Positions 16,643 through 25,172 of a DNA stretch of 64,000 bases are shown in pieces. The translations under genes were made by a program, and so were the position numbers. The DNA comes from Novosphingobium sp. AAP83. Lineage in GTDB: Bacteria > Pseudomonadota > Alphaproteobacteria > Sphingomonadales > Sphingomonadaceae. The notes beneath the pieces were generated by a model, which saw only the letters and a program-made list of their open reading frames with translations, had not been told where the DNA came from and ran no database searches. How positions within the stretch are numbered: the first letter of the stretch is position 1; the number at the start of each line of letters is the position of its first letter. Location of the stretch: assembly GCF_001295795.1 (NCBI RefSeq), contig NZ_LJHY01000016.1, positions 496,001 through 560,000 on the forward strand. The letters run 5' to 3'.

Positions 16643-17218
16643 TTACGCCGCGCGCAAGGTTCGCATCGGGTTGAACCCGCCGTCCTCGGGGTCATCGCAA
16701 TCCGCCGGTTGGCGCAGATCGATGGCATGGGTAAGCGTTTGCTCGGCTGTGACACGGGCAGCGCTGCGGAGCAGGCGGACTTCGCCAGTTGGGCAGAAAC
16801 CGACTTTCGCCAGCACCCGCGCCGATGCCGCATTATCGATGAAATGCTGCGCCACGATCCGACGATGGCCCAACGTAGGCGCGAGCGACAAGACGGCGCG
16901 GACCGCTTCGGTGGCGTAACCGTTGTTCCAGTGCTGGCGGGCAATCCAATAGCCAAGCGCGGTTTCGCCGTCTTCCTCGACCAAGCCGACGCAGCCGATC
17001 AGGTGCGCACCGGTGGCTCCGGGCAAGGTGACGAAGAAGTGCGGGTGACGCGTGCCTTGAGCGCTGGCGGCAAAGCTGCGGGCTTCATCCGGGCCATAAG
17101 GCCAAGGCGCGCGCGCAAGGTTGCGCACGACGGCCTCATCATCGATCAAGGCGTGAAGTTCGGCCCAGTCCTCCGGCCAAGCTGGCCGCAGGAACAGCCG
17201 TTCGCTGCGAATAAACAT
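16643..17218 (-). CDS. GNAT-family N-acetyltransferase (RimJ/RimL-like)
   Basis: A 191-residue acetyl-CoA-dependent acetyltransferase. Typical RimJ/RimL features: SERLFLRPAWPEDWAELHAL at the N-terminus, IGCVGLVEEDGETALGYWIA (beta4/beta5), and RQHWNNGYATEAVRAVL containing the pyrophosphate-binding loop, then AQHFIDNAASARVLAKVGF. The substrate may be a ribosomal protein or small amine; not determinable. Isolated between the repeat region and rpmA. Confidence 0.85.
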   Translation of the reverse strand: MFIRSERLFLRPAWPEDWAELHALIDDEAVVRNLARAPWPYGPDEARSFAASAQGTRHPHFFVTLPGATGAHLIGCVGLVEEDGETALGYWIARQHWNNGYATEAVRAVLSLAPTLGHRRIVAQHFIDNAASARVLAKVGFCPTGEVRLLRSAARVTAEQTLTHAIDLRQPADCDDPEDGGFNPMRTLRAA

Positions 17219-17354
17219 CTCAGTCTCCTAAACCCGGCCCGCCTCCACAGCGCCGTTAGGCGCATGAAGTGACAGCCGTGTTGCGCCTTGCGCCCAAGCG
17301 AATCGATATCGCGATGGAGCGCTTGAAACGCGGGTGAAGCCTGAGGGAGACATG

Positions 17355-17386
17355 AAAAGAGGGAGATGGGCAGGGCCCTCTCCCTC
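17355..17386 (-). terminator. Intrinsic terminator of rplU-rpmA
   Basis: GAGGGAGA (17359-17366) pairs with TCTCCCTC (17379-17386) around a 12-base loop; read leftward it ends in TTTT. It lies 67 bases after the rpmA stop, as expected for the end of this ribosomal operon. Confidence 0.65.
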
Positions 17387-17452
17387 TATCGGCCAATCTG
17401 CAACGATTGGCGGGGCCACCCCATCAGGATGGCCCTTTGAACGACCATCCGG

Positions 17453-17722
17453 TTATTCTGCTGCTTGCGCCATCACGTCGACCGAAACGTATTTGCGGTC
17501 GAGCTTGCCACCGTGGAAACGGACGCGGCCTTCGGTCAATGCGAACAAGGTGTGATCCTTGCCGATGCCGACATTGACACCCGGATACACGCGGGTGCCG
17601 CGCTGACGGATAATGATGTTGCCGCCGATCACTTCCTGACCGCCGAACTTCTTAACGCCAAGGCGGCGGCCTGCTGAGTCGCGACCGTTGCGCGAAGAAC
17701 CGCCTGCTTTCTTATGTGCCAT
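17453..17722 (-). CDS. rpmA: 50S ribosomal protein L27
   Basis: An 89-residue protein with the invariant L27 N-terminus [16 protein letters not shown], which reaches the peptidyl-transferase centre, followed by [19 protein letters not shown] and [11 protein letters not shown]. No N-terminal propeptide is present, unlike Firmicutes. It is 24 bases downstream of rplU in the usual rplU-rpmA operon. Confidence 0.97.
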   Translation of the reverse strand: MAHKKAGGSSRNGRDSAGRRLGVKKFGGQEVIGGNIIIRQRGTRVYPGVNVGIGKDHTLFALTEGRVRFHGGKLDRKYVSVDVMAQAAE

Positions 17723-17746
17723 ATCGAATAACTCCGAACTGTACGC

Positions 17747-18043
17747 TTAGGCGACGGACAGAATGCGCAGCAGGGTGAGCTGCTGGCGATGACCGTTCTT
17801 GCGACGATAGTTGTGACGGCGACGCTTTTTGAAAACGATCACCTTTTCCGATTTCGCCTGCGCAATGATCTCGGCCGAAACCGTGATCGCAGATGCGTCA
17901 GCGACGGTATCGCCTTCACCGGCGAGAAGAATATCACCCAACGTGATCGTATCACCGGCTTCACCAGCCAGCTTTTCGACCGCGATCTTGTCTCCGGCGG
18001 CAACCCGATACTGCTTGCCGCCCGTGCGCACGATTGCGAACAT
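17747..18043 (-). CDS. rplU: 50S ribosomal protein L21
   Basis: A 98-residue protein with L21 features: [18 protein letters not shown] at the start and [18 protein letters not shown] near the end, the rRNA-binding basic segment. The ATG at 18043 is the family start; the open frame back to 18124 is upstream leader. First gene of rplU-rpmA, with a promoter at 18177-18205. Confidence 0.96.
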   Translation of the reverse strand: MFAIVRTGGKQYRVAAGDKIAVEKLAGEAGDTITLGDILLAGEGDTVADASAITVSAEIIAQAKSEKVIVFKKRRRHNYRRKNGHRQQLTLLRILSVA

Positions 18044-18176
18044 GGTTTCTACTATCCGTTCAAAATGCCAAGGTTGCCCATGGCGATCCACTTGAGGCAC
18101 CCAACGCCTGCGAATCGCTGACAACGGGCAACATACCGTTTCCCCGCAAGAATGTGGGGTCCCGGAAAGAAGGGGG

Positions 18177-18205
18177 CGGATAATCCAACCCCTGCCCTAT
18201 GTCAA
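18177..18205 (-). promoter_or_regulatory. Promoter of rplU-rpmA
   Basis: On the minus strand a perfect TTGACA (18200-18205) is followed, after exactly 17 bases, by TATCCG (18177-18182). Transcription would begin near 18170, leaving a leader of about 127 bases before rplU that contains a CCCC...GGGG hairpin around 18144-18160. No other gene uses this region in this direction. Confidence 0.6.
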
Positions 18206-18315
18206 TGCCACCTGACCGTCACGATGCGCTGAAAATGCAGTGCTGGCGCGGATTGGCCGCTGCTCCTGCTTTATGTGTCTCTGGCAGGAATGCCAACGCG
18301 TGCTATGGCATCGCC

Positions 18316-18852
18316 ATGAAAAGGTCTCCCCATCTCTTCGCGCCCGTTGCTCTGGCAGGTCTGGCCGCGCTGGTCGGCGGCTGCGCGCCGCGTTCAGACT
18401 TCCCGTCTCTGGCACCACGCCCTGCAGAACAGGCCTATGCCACGGCGCGCGCCGATCAGGCAGCAGCGCAGCCCGGCATTCCGGCAGGCGTGTCTGAAGC
18501 CCTCGCCAGTCGCCTTGGCGCAATGCGTATCGCAGCGCGGGACGCCTACGACGTGTTTGACGCAAGGAAACCTGCTGCCATACGTGCGGCAAGTTCAGCT
18601 TCTGGCGCAGCCAGAGGCAGCGATGCATGGTCAGCCGCATCAGTGGCTATCGCAGGGCTCGAATCGGCGCGCTCTACGCTTGGCATGACGCTGGCAGATC
18701 TTGACCGGCTGGAAGTGGAGGCCAGCAACCGTGCCGCAGGCAGCACAGACGCGGATGTCAAAGCCGTGCGCGAAATCAAGAATCAGGTCGAAGCGCTGAT
18801 CGAAAGCCAAACCGACGTGATCGATTCGCTGCTGGGCAAAATTTCCCGCTAG
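18316..18852 (+). CDS. Lipoprotein, function unknown
   Basis: A 178-residue protein with signal peptide MKRSPHLFAPVALAGLAALVGGC, lipobox VGGC and lipidated Cys at residue 23. The mature part is Ala-rich and predicted helical, with a C-terminal segment (DLDRLEVEASNRAAGS to IKNQVEALIESQTDVIDSLL) that looks like a coiled coil. No domain recognised. An in-frame start at 18199 would bury the signal peptide, so 18316 is preferred. The stop abuts the moaE stop tail to tail with no gap. Confidence 0.65.
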   Translation: MKRSPHLFAPVALAGLAALVGGCAPRSDFPSLAPRPAEQAYATARADQAAAQPGIPAGVSEALASRLGAMRIAARDAYDVFDARKPAAIRAASSASGAARGSDAWSAASVAIAGLESARSTLGMTLADLDRLEVEASNRAAGSTDADVKAVREIKNQVEALIESQTDVIDSLLGKISR

Positions 18853-19296
18853 TCACCGCCAGCGGGCGAGATCGTCATGGTCTTGTTCGCGCGGTTCGAT
18901 CCAGCGCCAGCCCGCTTCGGTTTTCTCGCGCTTCCAGAACCAGCTTTCGCTTTTGAGGTGATCCATCGCGAAATCGGCAGCCTCGAAAGCATCGCGGCGA
19001 TGGCGGGCGGCGGCGGCGACGAGCACGATCGGATCGCCGGGATGCATCACACCGCTGCGATGAACGATCAATAGCCCCTCAAGCGGCCAGCGCGCCTGTG
19101 TGACGTGCGCCAGTTCCACCATGCCCGGTAGTGTCATCGGGCCATAGTGTTTAAGCTCCAGTGCCTCTACACCGCCACCTTCACGCACTTGGCCAAGGAA
19201 GGTTACTATCCCGCCAGAGGTGGCGTGCTTAGCGTTGAACGCGGCAATCTCGGCCACAGGGTCGAGCGCCGATTCGGCCAAGCGAACGTCGGCCAT
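18853..19296 (-). CDS. moaE: Molybdopterin synthase catalytic subunit MoaE
   Basis: Large subunit that transfers sulfur from MoaD to precursor Z (cPMP), forming molybdopterin. Seen: GGIVTFLGQVREGG, LELKHYGPMT, IVHRSGVMHPGDPIVLVAAAARHR, and MDHLKSESWFWKRE with the catalytic Lys residues. The ATG at 19296 follows the moaD stop by one base, showing coupling. 147 residues, normal length. Confidence 0.93.
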   Translation of the reverse strand: MADVRLAESALDPVAEIAAFNAKHATSGGIVTFLGQVREGGGVEALELKHYGPMTLPGMVELAHVTQARWPLEGLLIVHRSGVMHPGDPIVLVAAAARHRRDAFEAADFAMDHLKSESWFWKREKTEAGWRWIEPREQDHDDLARWR

Positions 19297-19297
19297 G

Positions 19298-19534
19298 TCA
19301 GCCACCGCTGACCGGAGGCAGAAACGCCAGTTCATCGCCCTCGTCCAGCACGATGCAGCCCATATCGGTGAGCAAGCTGCCGTTAAGCGCCATGCGCACT
19401 TTCTCGCCCAGCAATTGCACGGCCAGCGCTGGATCGAGTAGGGCAAGCGTCTGTTCAAGCGGACCTGGAGCAACCGTCATTTCGGCTGCGCCCGCGATGT
19501 CTTCGAGCCGGCCCAGGAATATCAGTTTGGGCAC
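19298..19534 (-). CDS. moaD: Molybdopterin synthase sulfur-carrier subunit MoaD
   Basis: A 78-residue ubiquitin-fold sulfur carrier; its C-terminus LPPVSGG ends in the Gly-Gly that is adenylated and thiocarboxylated. Middle motif MALNGSLLTD and DEGDELAFLPPVSGG are typical. It lies 4 bases after moaA and 1 base before moaE, in the order moaA-moaD-moaE. Confidence 0.93.
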   Translation of the reverse strand: MPKLIFLGRLEDIAGAAEMTVAPGPLEQTLALLDPALAVQLLGEKVRMALNGSLLTDMGCIVLDEGDELAFLPPVSGG

Positions 19535-19538
19535 GGGG

Positions 19539-20558
19539 TCAGCCGCCGGTGGTCGACATGTGGCGCGAGACGGCAGGTGCGCCGCCGGGCTTGTCGATCA
19601 CAAACGAATGGCGCTCCTGCTTTTCGCCCATCGCGCGGGCAAAGGCGGTGGCAAGCTGTTCGTCCGGATTGTCTGACCGCAGCGCGGCGCGCAGATCAAC
19701 CCGGCCCTCCCCGCCAAGGCACATATAAAGCTGGCCAGTGGCCGTCACACGGATGCGGTTGCAACCTTCGCAGAAGTTTCCGGTAAGTGGCGTAATAAAG
19801 CCAAGCCGACCGCCGGTTTGCGCAATATCGACATAGCGCGCAGGTCCACCGGAACGCGCATCGCTGGGGGTTAGGGTCCAGCGCTGTTCCAGATCGCGGC
19901 GCACCGCGTCGAGTGGCAGGTAATGATCGAAGCGATCACCTTCGACTTCGCCCAAAGGCATGACTTCGATGAGCGTTACATCATGCCCTTCACCGTGCGC
20001 CCATTGGATCAGGTCAGGCAGTGTGGCCTCGTTAATGTCCTTCAGCGCAACCGCGTTAATCTTGATCTTAAGGCCCGCAGCCTTGGCTGCGGCAATGCCT
20101 TCAAGCACTTGCGGCAACATATCGCGGCGCGACAGCTTGGCGAAAGCAGCGCGGTCCAGCGTATCGAGCGAGACGTTGATGCGTTTCACGCCTGCCCCTG
20201 CCAGATCATCGGCAAATTCGGCAAGACGGGTGCCGTTGGTGGTTAGCGTCAGTTCATCCAGCCCGTCCCCCAGCGTGCGGCCCAAGGCCTGCACCAATTG
20301 GATCATATCGCGCCGGACCAGCGGCTCACCACCAGTCAGCCGGATTTTGCGCACACCGCGTTCGATGAAGGCCAGCGCGAGGCGGTGCATTTCTTCAAGC
20401 GTCAGAACTTCAGCGCGGGGCAGAAACTCCATGCGTTCGGGCATGCAATAGGCGCAGCGGAGGTCACAGCGGTCTGTCACCGACAGGCGCAGATAGGTGA
20501 TTCGCCGCGCAAAACGGTCAATCAGCGGCGCATTGGCGGTGGGAGAGGTGATGCTCAC
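19539..20558 (-). CDS. moaA: GTP 3',8-cyclase MoaA
   Basis: Radical SAM enzyme that, with MoaC, converts GTP to cPMP, the first molybdenum cofactor intermediate. The N-terminal SAM cluster CDLRCAYCMPE and the C-terminal cluster GNFCEGCNRIRVTATG, followed by YMCLGG, are both complete, and the protein ends in the catalytic Gly-Gly (STTGG). 339 residues. The start overlaps the SDR gene's stop by 4 bases. moaC is not in this block. Confidence 0.95.
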   Translation of the reverse strand: MSITSPTANAPLIDRFARRITYLRLSVTDRCDLRCAYCMPERMEFLPRAEVLTLEEMHRLALAFIERGVRKIRLTGGEPLVRRDMIQLVQALGRTLGDGLDELTLTTNGTRLAEFADDLAGAGVKRINVSLDTLDRAAFAKLSRRDMLPQVLEGIAAAKAAGLKIKINAVALKDINEATLPDLIQWAHGEGHDVTLIEVMPLGEVEGDRFDHYLPLDAVRRDLEQRWTLTPSDARSGGPARYVDIAQTGGRLGFITPLTGNFCEGCNRIRVTATGQLYMCLGGEGRVDLRAALRSDNPDEQLATAFARAMGEKQERHSFVIDKPGGAPAVSRHMSTTGG

Positions 20559-21319
20559 TTCTCCATGTATACGAAGTCTCGCGGGTACGATTCAAGGTTT
20601 GCGCCCGCATCGACGAAAATAGTCTGTCCCGTGACCGAACGGGCCTGTGCCAAGTAGTGCACGGCATCGGCGATTTCATCGGCTCCGGGCAAGCGCTTGA
20701 GTGGCATAATGTCTTCCAGACGCTGCCATTGCGCCGCGTCATAATCAGACGTGGGCAGGATCAGGCCGGGGGCGACACCATTAATTCGCACGCGCGGGGC
20801 CATCGCCCTCGCCAATGTGCGCACCGAGGCATGCAGCGCCTGCTTGGACAAGGTATAGCTGATCTGGTCAGGCACCGGGTTCATCACCCGCTGATCGAGG
20901 ATATTGACCACGCTGCCGCTACGCTCACCCAAAGCCTCGGCAAAAGCGCGGGTGAGCAAGAGCGGCGCAAACATATTGACGCGAAAGTGCTGCTCCAGCT
21001 CTACGCTGGTAATCGTATCGGCACGATCATCGTGGAACAGCGAGGCGCAATTCACCAGCAGATCGGGGGAACGGCCCGCAAGCGTTGCCACTTCATCCAT
21101 CAAATGCGGCGGAAATGCCGGGTCATTAAGATCGCCTGCGAGGGGATAAACCGCAGCCCCAAGCCATTCGAGCTGCGCCTTGAATTCGGCATCGAACGTA
21201 CTGGCGCGGTGGGCATGCAGCGCAAGGTCCCAGCCCTCTGCCGCCAGCTTGCGAGCGATGGCACCGCCAATGCGCTTCCAACCGCCAGTAACAAGCGCCA
21301 GCGGACGCATTTCAGCCAT
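20555..21319 (-). CDS. Pteridine-reductase-like short-chain dehydrogenase (FolM group)
   Basis: A 254-residue NADPH-type SDR. Its glycine motif is TGGWKRIG, with Arg replacing the usual third-turn residue, as in pteridine reductase and FolM (TGxxxRxG); VNCASLFHDD and YTLSKQALHASV (Tyr-x3-Lys) follow. This motif, and its place between folB and moaA with 1- and 4-base overlaps, support a dihydropterin or dihydrofolate reductase role. The exact pterin substrate is inference; a general SDR remains possible. Confidence 0.75.
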   Translation of the reverse strand: MAEMRPLALVTGGWKRIGGAIARKLAAEGWDLALHAHRASTFDAEFKAQLEWLGAAVYPLAGDLNDPAFPPHLMDEVATLAGRSPDLLVNCASLFHDDRADTITSVELEQHFRVNMFAPLLLTRAFAEALGERSGSVVNILDQRVMNPVPDQISYTLSKQALHASVRTLARAMAPRVRINGVAPGLILPTSDYDAAQWQRLEDIMPLKRLPGADEIADAVHYLAQARSVTGQTIFVDAGANLESYPRDFVYMEK

Positions 21320-21693
21320 CAGGCGCGACGCTGACGCGTGAGGGTGATCCCGATTTCTTCGCCGTTCTCACTGATCGCCAACTTCACGATTTTCACTTCG
21401 GCCCACATAATCCGGTCATCCTGCAAGAACAGTGTTTCGCAGATGTGGTCTGCCACAGCTTCGATCAGCTTGAAATGCACCCCCTCGGGCAAGCCTGTGC
21501 TCGCCGCAAATTTCAGGTCCATGTAATTCTTGCTGGCGCTGAGCGGGCAATCAGGCGTGTAGCGATCCTGCACTTTAAGGCCCACACGCATCGAAATGCG
21601 CAAGGGTTGCGGACGGCCCGTCTCCTCCGAATAGATCCCGGTCAGGACATCGGTTTCAAGATTGGCGACTTCGAGGATCAGGGTGTCAGTCAT
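21319..21693 (-). CDS. folB: Dihydroneopterin aldolase FolB
   Basis: Cleaves dihydroneopterin to 6-hydroxymethyl-dihydropterin in folate synthesis. Seen: VLTGIYSEETGRPQPLRI with the conserved Glu, SASKNYMDLKF, and KIVKLAI with the catalytic Lys. The ATG at 21693 (MTDTLILEV) overlaps the stop of the AT-rich upstream gene (ATGA). The SDR start overlaps its own stop by one base (TGATG). 124 residues, normal size. Confidence 0.9.
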   Translation of the reverse strand: MTDTLILEVANLETDVLTGIYSEETGRPQPLRISMRVGLKVQDRYTPDCPLSASKNYMDLKFAASTGLPEGVHFKLIEAVADHICETLFLQDDRIMWAEVKIVKLAISENGEEIGITLTRQRRA

Positions 21694-22202
21694 AGATAAG
21701 CACTCGCATTTTCCCGTCCCCATCTCCAACATTCCTCGCGACAGAAATGATGAAAATCGAGTACATCGGTTACCTGAAGGCCTAGTCGCCGTGCGCCTGT
21801 GCTGAAACCCTTTAGCGCATCCTCACCCAGCTCACCGGTAGCAACGTTGCCTTGGTTAACGCAGATTGCCGTAAGAAGAGGTAGTTTTTCTAAGAAGCAA
21901 ATGTCGAGCAAACGGTCGAGATGTCCGTTAAGTCCGTTCATCTGATGACGAGCTTTAGACCATTCCACACCGCTTGATATCGCAAGTGCTCCATAAGTAG
22001 TGCACTCTTGAGCAATTGCTGTTCTCTTCAAATGCGCAAGCGATTTGTTGAAGTTTAATTTCTGCTGTGCTTGAGCGCGGCGGATACGCTCTTCCAAAAG
22101 CATAATGTAGAGGGGTTCTGACGTCAGTCCTCTTTCCTCATGGCGATGTATCCACCTCTCTATCTCTGGGAGGGTCTTTATCGTGAGATCGGACTTCATC
22201 AT
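21690..22202 (-). CDS. AT-rich gene of unknown function inside the folB operon
   Basis: A 170-residue protein I cannot name. The first 70 residues are charged and helical (EIERWIHRHEERGLTSEPL, LLEERIRRAQAQQKLNF). The C-terminal half has HLDRLLDICFLEKLPLLTAICVNQ, which recalls the LPLLTALVVNK motif seen in some stand-alone domains near restriction-type or DNA-binding modules; I rate that as weak. Four 60-base lines inside it total 111/240 G+C (46%), against 39/60 in a neighbouring line, a sign of acquisition. It overlaps both neighbours by four bases, so it is translated with them. Confidence 0.7.
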   Translation of the reverse strand: MMKSDLTIKTLPEIERWIHRHEERGLTSEPLYIMLLEERIRRAQAQQKLNFNKSLAHLKRTAIAQECTTYGALAISSGVEWSKARHQMNGLNGHLDRLLDICFLEKLPLLTAICVNQGNVATGELGEDALKGFSTGARRLGLQVTDVLDFHHFCREECWRWGRENASAYL

Positions 22203-23086
22203 GAGTTTTTCCAGCGCGCGAAGATTGCCGTCGGCAGCAAGCGCTCATGCGAGCCTTCTTCCCGAATCGACAAGTCGCCGTGTTCGATGGTGCCGGGCAA
22301 GTGCTTCAGCGCCTCGGCCAGCAGTCCGGCGATGGCGAGCGAGGACATGCGCACGGCATAGACCGTCAGAAACAGGAAGCGGCTATCGGCATCAAGCAGT
22401 TGCGCGCAATCGGCGATCAGGTTCGGCAAGTTCTCTTCCAAGCGCCACACTTCGCCATCAGGGCCACGCCCGAATTTCGGCGGGTCGAGGATGATGCCGT
22501 CATAGCGCTTGGTGCGGCGCACTTCGCGCGCGGCAAACTTGGCCGCATCATCAACGATCCAGCGCACCGGACGGTCCGCCATGCCCGATTGCTCGGCATT
22601 GACGCGGGCCTGGGCGACCGACTTCTTCGAAGCATCGACGTGAGTCACGGGGCCATATTGGCTGAGCGACAATGTGCCGACGCCGGTATAGCCGAACAAG
22701 TTGAGCGTCGAAGCCTCGCTCTTGCCCGCCAACTGCTCGCCCATCCAATCCCACACCGGGGCCATATCGGGAAAGAAGCCAAGATGGCGGAAGGGTGTGC
22801 AGGACGCTTGGAAGCGCACATCGCCGCGCCCCAGTTCCCAGCCATCGCGCGGGACCGGGCCGTTGTACTGCCAGCGACCGCCACCGTCCTCGTCCGATCC
22901 GGGCACGAATTCCGCATCGGCGGGCCATTCGGGCACGTTGGGGCTCCATAACGCCTGCGCTTCGGGGCGGACGAAGCGATATTTGCCATAACGCTCCAGC
23001 TTGCGCCCATTGCCCGAATCGAGCAGGGCAAAGTCGTCCCAGCCCTCACCGATCATCAGCTTTGGCTGGATATCAAGCGTGGCCAT
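22199..23086 (-). CDS. SAM-dependent methyltransferase (RlmI/RlmK-like)
   Basis: A 295-residue class I methyltransferase of the family related to 23S rRNA m5C/m2G enzymes. Motif I is LNLFGYTGVGTLSLSQYG, motif II VTHVDASKKSVAQARVNAE, motif IV is LDPPKFGRGPDGEVW, with DPPKF typical of RlmI/RlmK. The PUA domain of RlmI is absent, so the RNA target is uncertain. It starts 5 bases after thrC and overlaps the AT-rich gene by four bases. Confidence 0.8.
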   Translation of the reverse strand: MATLDIQPKLMIGEGWDDFALLDSGNGRKLERYGKYRFVRPEAQALWSPNVPEWPADAEFVPGSDEDGGGRWQYNGPVPRDGWELGRGDVRFQASCTPFRHLGFFPDMAPVWDWMGEQLAGKSEASTLNLFGYTGVGTLSLSQYGPVTHVDASKKSVAQARVNAEQSGMADRPVRWIVDDAAKFAAREVRRTKRYDGIILDPPKFGRGPDGEVWRLEENLPNLIADCAQLLDADSRFLFLTVYAVRMSSLAIAGLLAEALKHLPGTIEHGDLSIREEGSHERLLPTAIFARWKNS

Positions 23087-23091
23087 CCGGC

Positions 23092-24498
23092 TTAGCCGTT
23101 CCGCGCCGTGGCGCGCGAGGTGACGTATGCCGCGATTTCATCATAGCCGCCGGTCAGGTGATCGCAGCGCTCTTCACGGTCAAACAGGTCACCCACGCGG
23201 GCGGGCAAGCCGGGACGCAGGCCGGTGGCGCGCTCAACCGCGTCAACAAACTTGGCGGGGTGAGCGGTAGCCAGCGTGACGATAGGCACGCCTGCGGGAA
23301 TGTTTGTGGCAACGCGCGCGGCGTGAAGCGCGATGGCGGTGTGCGGATCAAGCACTTCGCCGCACATCTCATAGGCCCAGCGCATGGCGTTTGCCATATC
23401 GCCCGCATCAGCCCGTTCGGAACTGAACAGCGCGGCAGACGATTCGCGCTGCGCGTTGGTGAGCTGAACGGCTTTGGTCGCCTCGAAAGTGCGCATCTGT
23501 TCGGCCAAGGCCGCGCCATCGCGTCCGCAGCCATCAAAAAGCAGGCGTTCGAAGTTAGATGAGACCTGAATATCCATCGATGGCGCCGCTGTGGCCGTGA
23601 CGGTGCTGGCCGAATAATCGCCGGTCGACAATGCGCGGTGGAGGATGTCGTTAACGTTGGTCGCCACGATCAGGCGCTCAATCGGCAAACCCATTTTGGC
23701 TGCGACGTAGCCGGCAAACACATCGCCGAAGTTGCCGGTGGGCACCGAAAACGCAACCTTGCGTCCGGGGGCTCCCAATTGCAGTGCGGCGTAGAAATAA
23801 TACACCACTTGCGCCATCAATCGCGCCCAGTTGATCGAATTGACCGCAGCAATGCCGAAGCGGCCGGTGATTGCGGCATCATTGAACATGCGCTTTACCG
23901 TGGCTTGCGCATCATCGAAGCTGCCATCAATCGCGATGTTATAGACGTTGGGCGCGATGACCGTGGTCATCTGGCGGCGCTGCACATCGGACACGCGGCC
24001 ATGCGGATGCAGCATGAAGATATCGACCTTGGCACGGCCAGCCACGGCATCAATCGCAGCAGAGCCGGTATCGCCCGAGGTGGCACCGACGATGGTCAGG
24101 TGATCATCGCCACGTGCAAGGAATTCTTCGAACAGCAGGCCGAGCAATTGCAGCGCAACGTCCTTGAACGCCAGCGTCGGGCCGTGGAACAGTTCAAGCA
24201 CCCACTGGGTTTCATCAAGCTGCTTGAGCGGCACCACGGCAGCATGGGCAAAGCGGCCATAGGCCTTCTCGCAAAGTTCGAGCAGGCGTTCGCTCGTCAG
24301 GCAATCGCCGACGAAGGGCAGCATGATCTTTTGCGCCAGTTGCGCATAGGGCAACCCCGCCATGCCTGCGATCTCGTCTGCGGTGAATTGCGGCCACACT
24401 TCGGGCACGTAAAGACCGCCATCGGAAGCGAGGCCTGCGAGCGTAACGCCCTGGAAATCGAGAGAGGGTGCCTGCCCCCGGGTGCTGACGTACTTCAT
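23092..24498 (-). CDS. thrC: Threonine synthase
   Basis: PLP enzyme converting O-phosphohomoserine to threonine. Class-II ThrC features: MKYVSTRGQAPSLDFQGV at the start, FHGPTLAFKDVALQLL with the PLP-binding Lys, VGATSGDTGSAAIDA (phosphate loop), and FSVPTGNFGDVFAGYVA. 468 residues, as in E. coli-like long ThrC. It follows the SURF1 gene by 104 bases, so may have its own promoter, and is followed closely by the methyltransferase. Confidence 0.95.
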   Translation of the reverse strand: MKYVSTRGQAPSLDFQGVTLAGLASDGGLYVPEVWPQFTADEIAGMAGLPYAQLAQKIMLPFVGDCLTSERLLELCEKAYGRFAHAAVVPLKQLDETQWVLELFHGPTLAFKDVALQLLGLLFEEFLARGDDHLTIVGATSGDTGSAAIDAVAGRAKVDIFMLHPHGRVSDVQRRQMTTVIAPNVYNIAIDGSFDDAQATVKRMFNDAAITGRFGIAAVNSINWARLMAQVVYYFYAALQLGAPGRKVAFSVPTGNFGDVFAGYVAAKMGLPIERLIVATNVNDILHRALSTGDYSASTVTATAAPSMDIQVSSNFERLLFDGCGRDGAALAEQMRTFEATKAVQLTNAQRESSAALFSSERADAGDMANAMRWAYEMCGEVLDPHTAIALHAARVATNIPAGVPIVTLATAHPAKFVDAVERATGLRPGLPARVGDLFDREERCDHLTGGYDEIAAYVTSRATARNG

Positions 24499-24602
24499 GG
24501 GAAAGGCCGGTTAGCGATCACGCGCGCTTGTGGCAAGGATTCTGGGCTCATGCGCGCAATATGCTCCCTTCCGTCCGTGTCAGGCAGGGAGCGCGTTCGC
24601 GC

Positions 24603-25172
24603 CTATTTACGCTCGCGCCAGCGTTTGCGCAGGGCAATGGCATAGATCACCAATGCGACCAGTGCGAAGAATATCCACTGCACCGCATAGGCCAAGTGGT
24701 TGTTGGCAATGTCGTTGGGATCGGGGCGGGCGTTGGCGGCAAGGCCCGCAAGAGGGGGATCAGCAACGAGTTTGGGGCCGGGCGCGATCCATCCGGTTAC
24801 CGTGCCGCCAGACCAAGCCACAATGGCTGGCGTCTGGGCGAGGCCGAGGACGACCTCTACATTGGCGCCTGTCGCGGATTTGCAGGTTACGATCTGCGCA
24901 ATGCCCGCATCACCCTTGGCATTGCGGCCTGATCTGGAGGTGGGATTGGCTGTGGAAAGGCAATCTATCGACGTGCGGTGATAGAGCGCCGCTTCAACCC
25001 CGGCAGGGTCACTTGGGAAAGGCATCTGCGCCGAAGATGCCTGCGCGGTGGTATAGCGTGCCATCATCGCGTCTTTTTCGTGCATCCGTTCAACCTGCCA
25101 CAGGCTCAGGCGGATCATTACGCCAACGGCACACAGCACGATGATCGTAGGCAAAACCGGCACGCGGCGCAT
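24603..25172 (-). CDS. SURF1-family cytochrome oxidase assembly protein
   Basis: A 189-residue inner-membrane protein that assists heme a insertion into subunit I. It has an N-terminal transmembrane helix (VLPTIIVLCAVGVMIRLSLW) followed by QVERMHEKDAMMARY, and a C-terminal helix starting NHLAYAVQWIFFALVALV, the SURF1 hallmark. It is shorter than the usual 230-250 residues; the loop between the helices is reduced. The ATG overlaps the DUF983 stop by one base. Confidence 0.85.
   Translation of the reverse strand: MRRVPVLPTIIVLCAVGVMIRLSLWQVERMHEKDAMMARYTTAQASSAQMPFPSDPAGVEAALYHRTSIDCLSTANPTSRSGRNAKGDAGIAQIVTCKSATGANVEVVLGLAQTPAIVAWSGGTVTGWIAPGPKLVADPPLAGLAANARPDPNDIANNHLAYAVQWIFFALVALVIYAIALRKRWRERK

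Noticed and set aside
22247..22951. 234-codon open frame on the plus strand
   Set aside because: Antisense to the RlmI-like methyltransferase, which has all its motifs.
23638..24645. 335-codon open frame on the plus strand
   Set aside because: Antisense to thrC with no recognisable motif.
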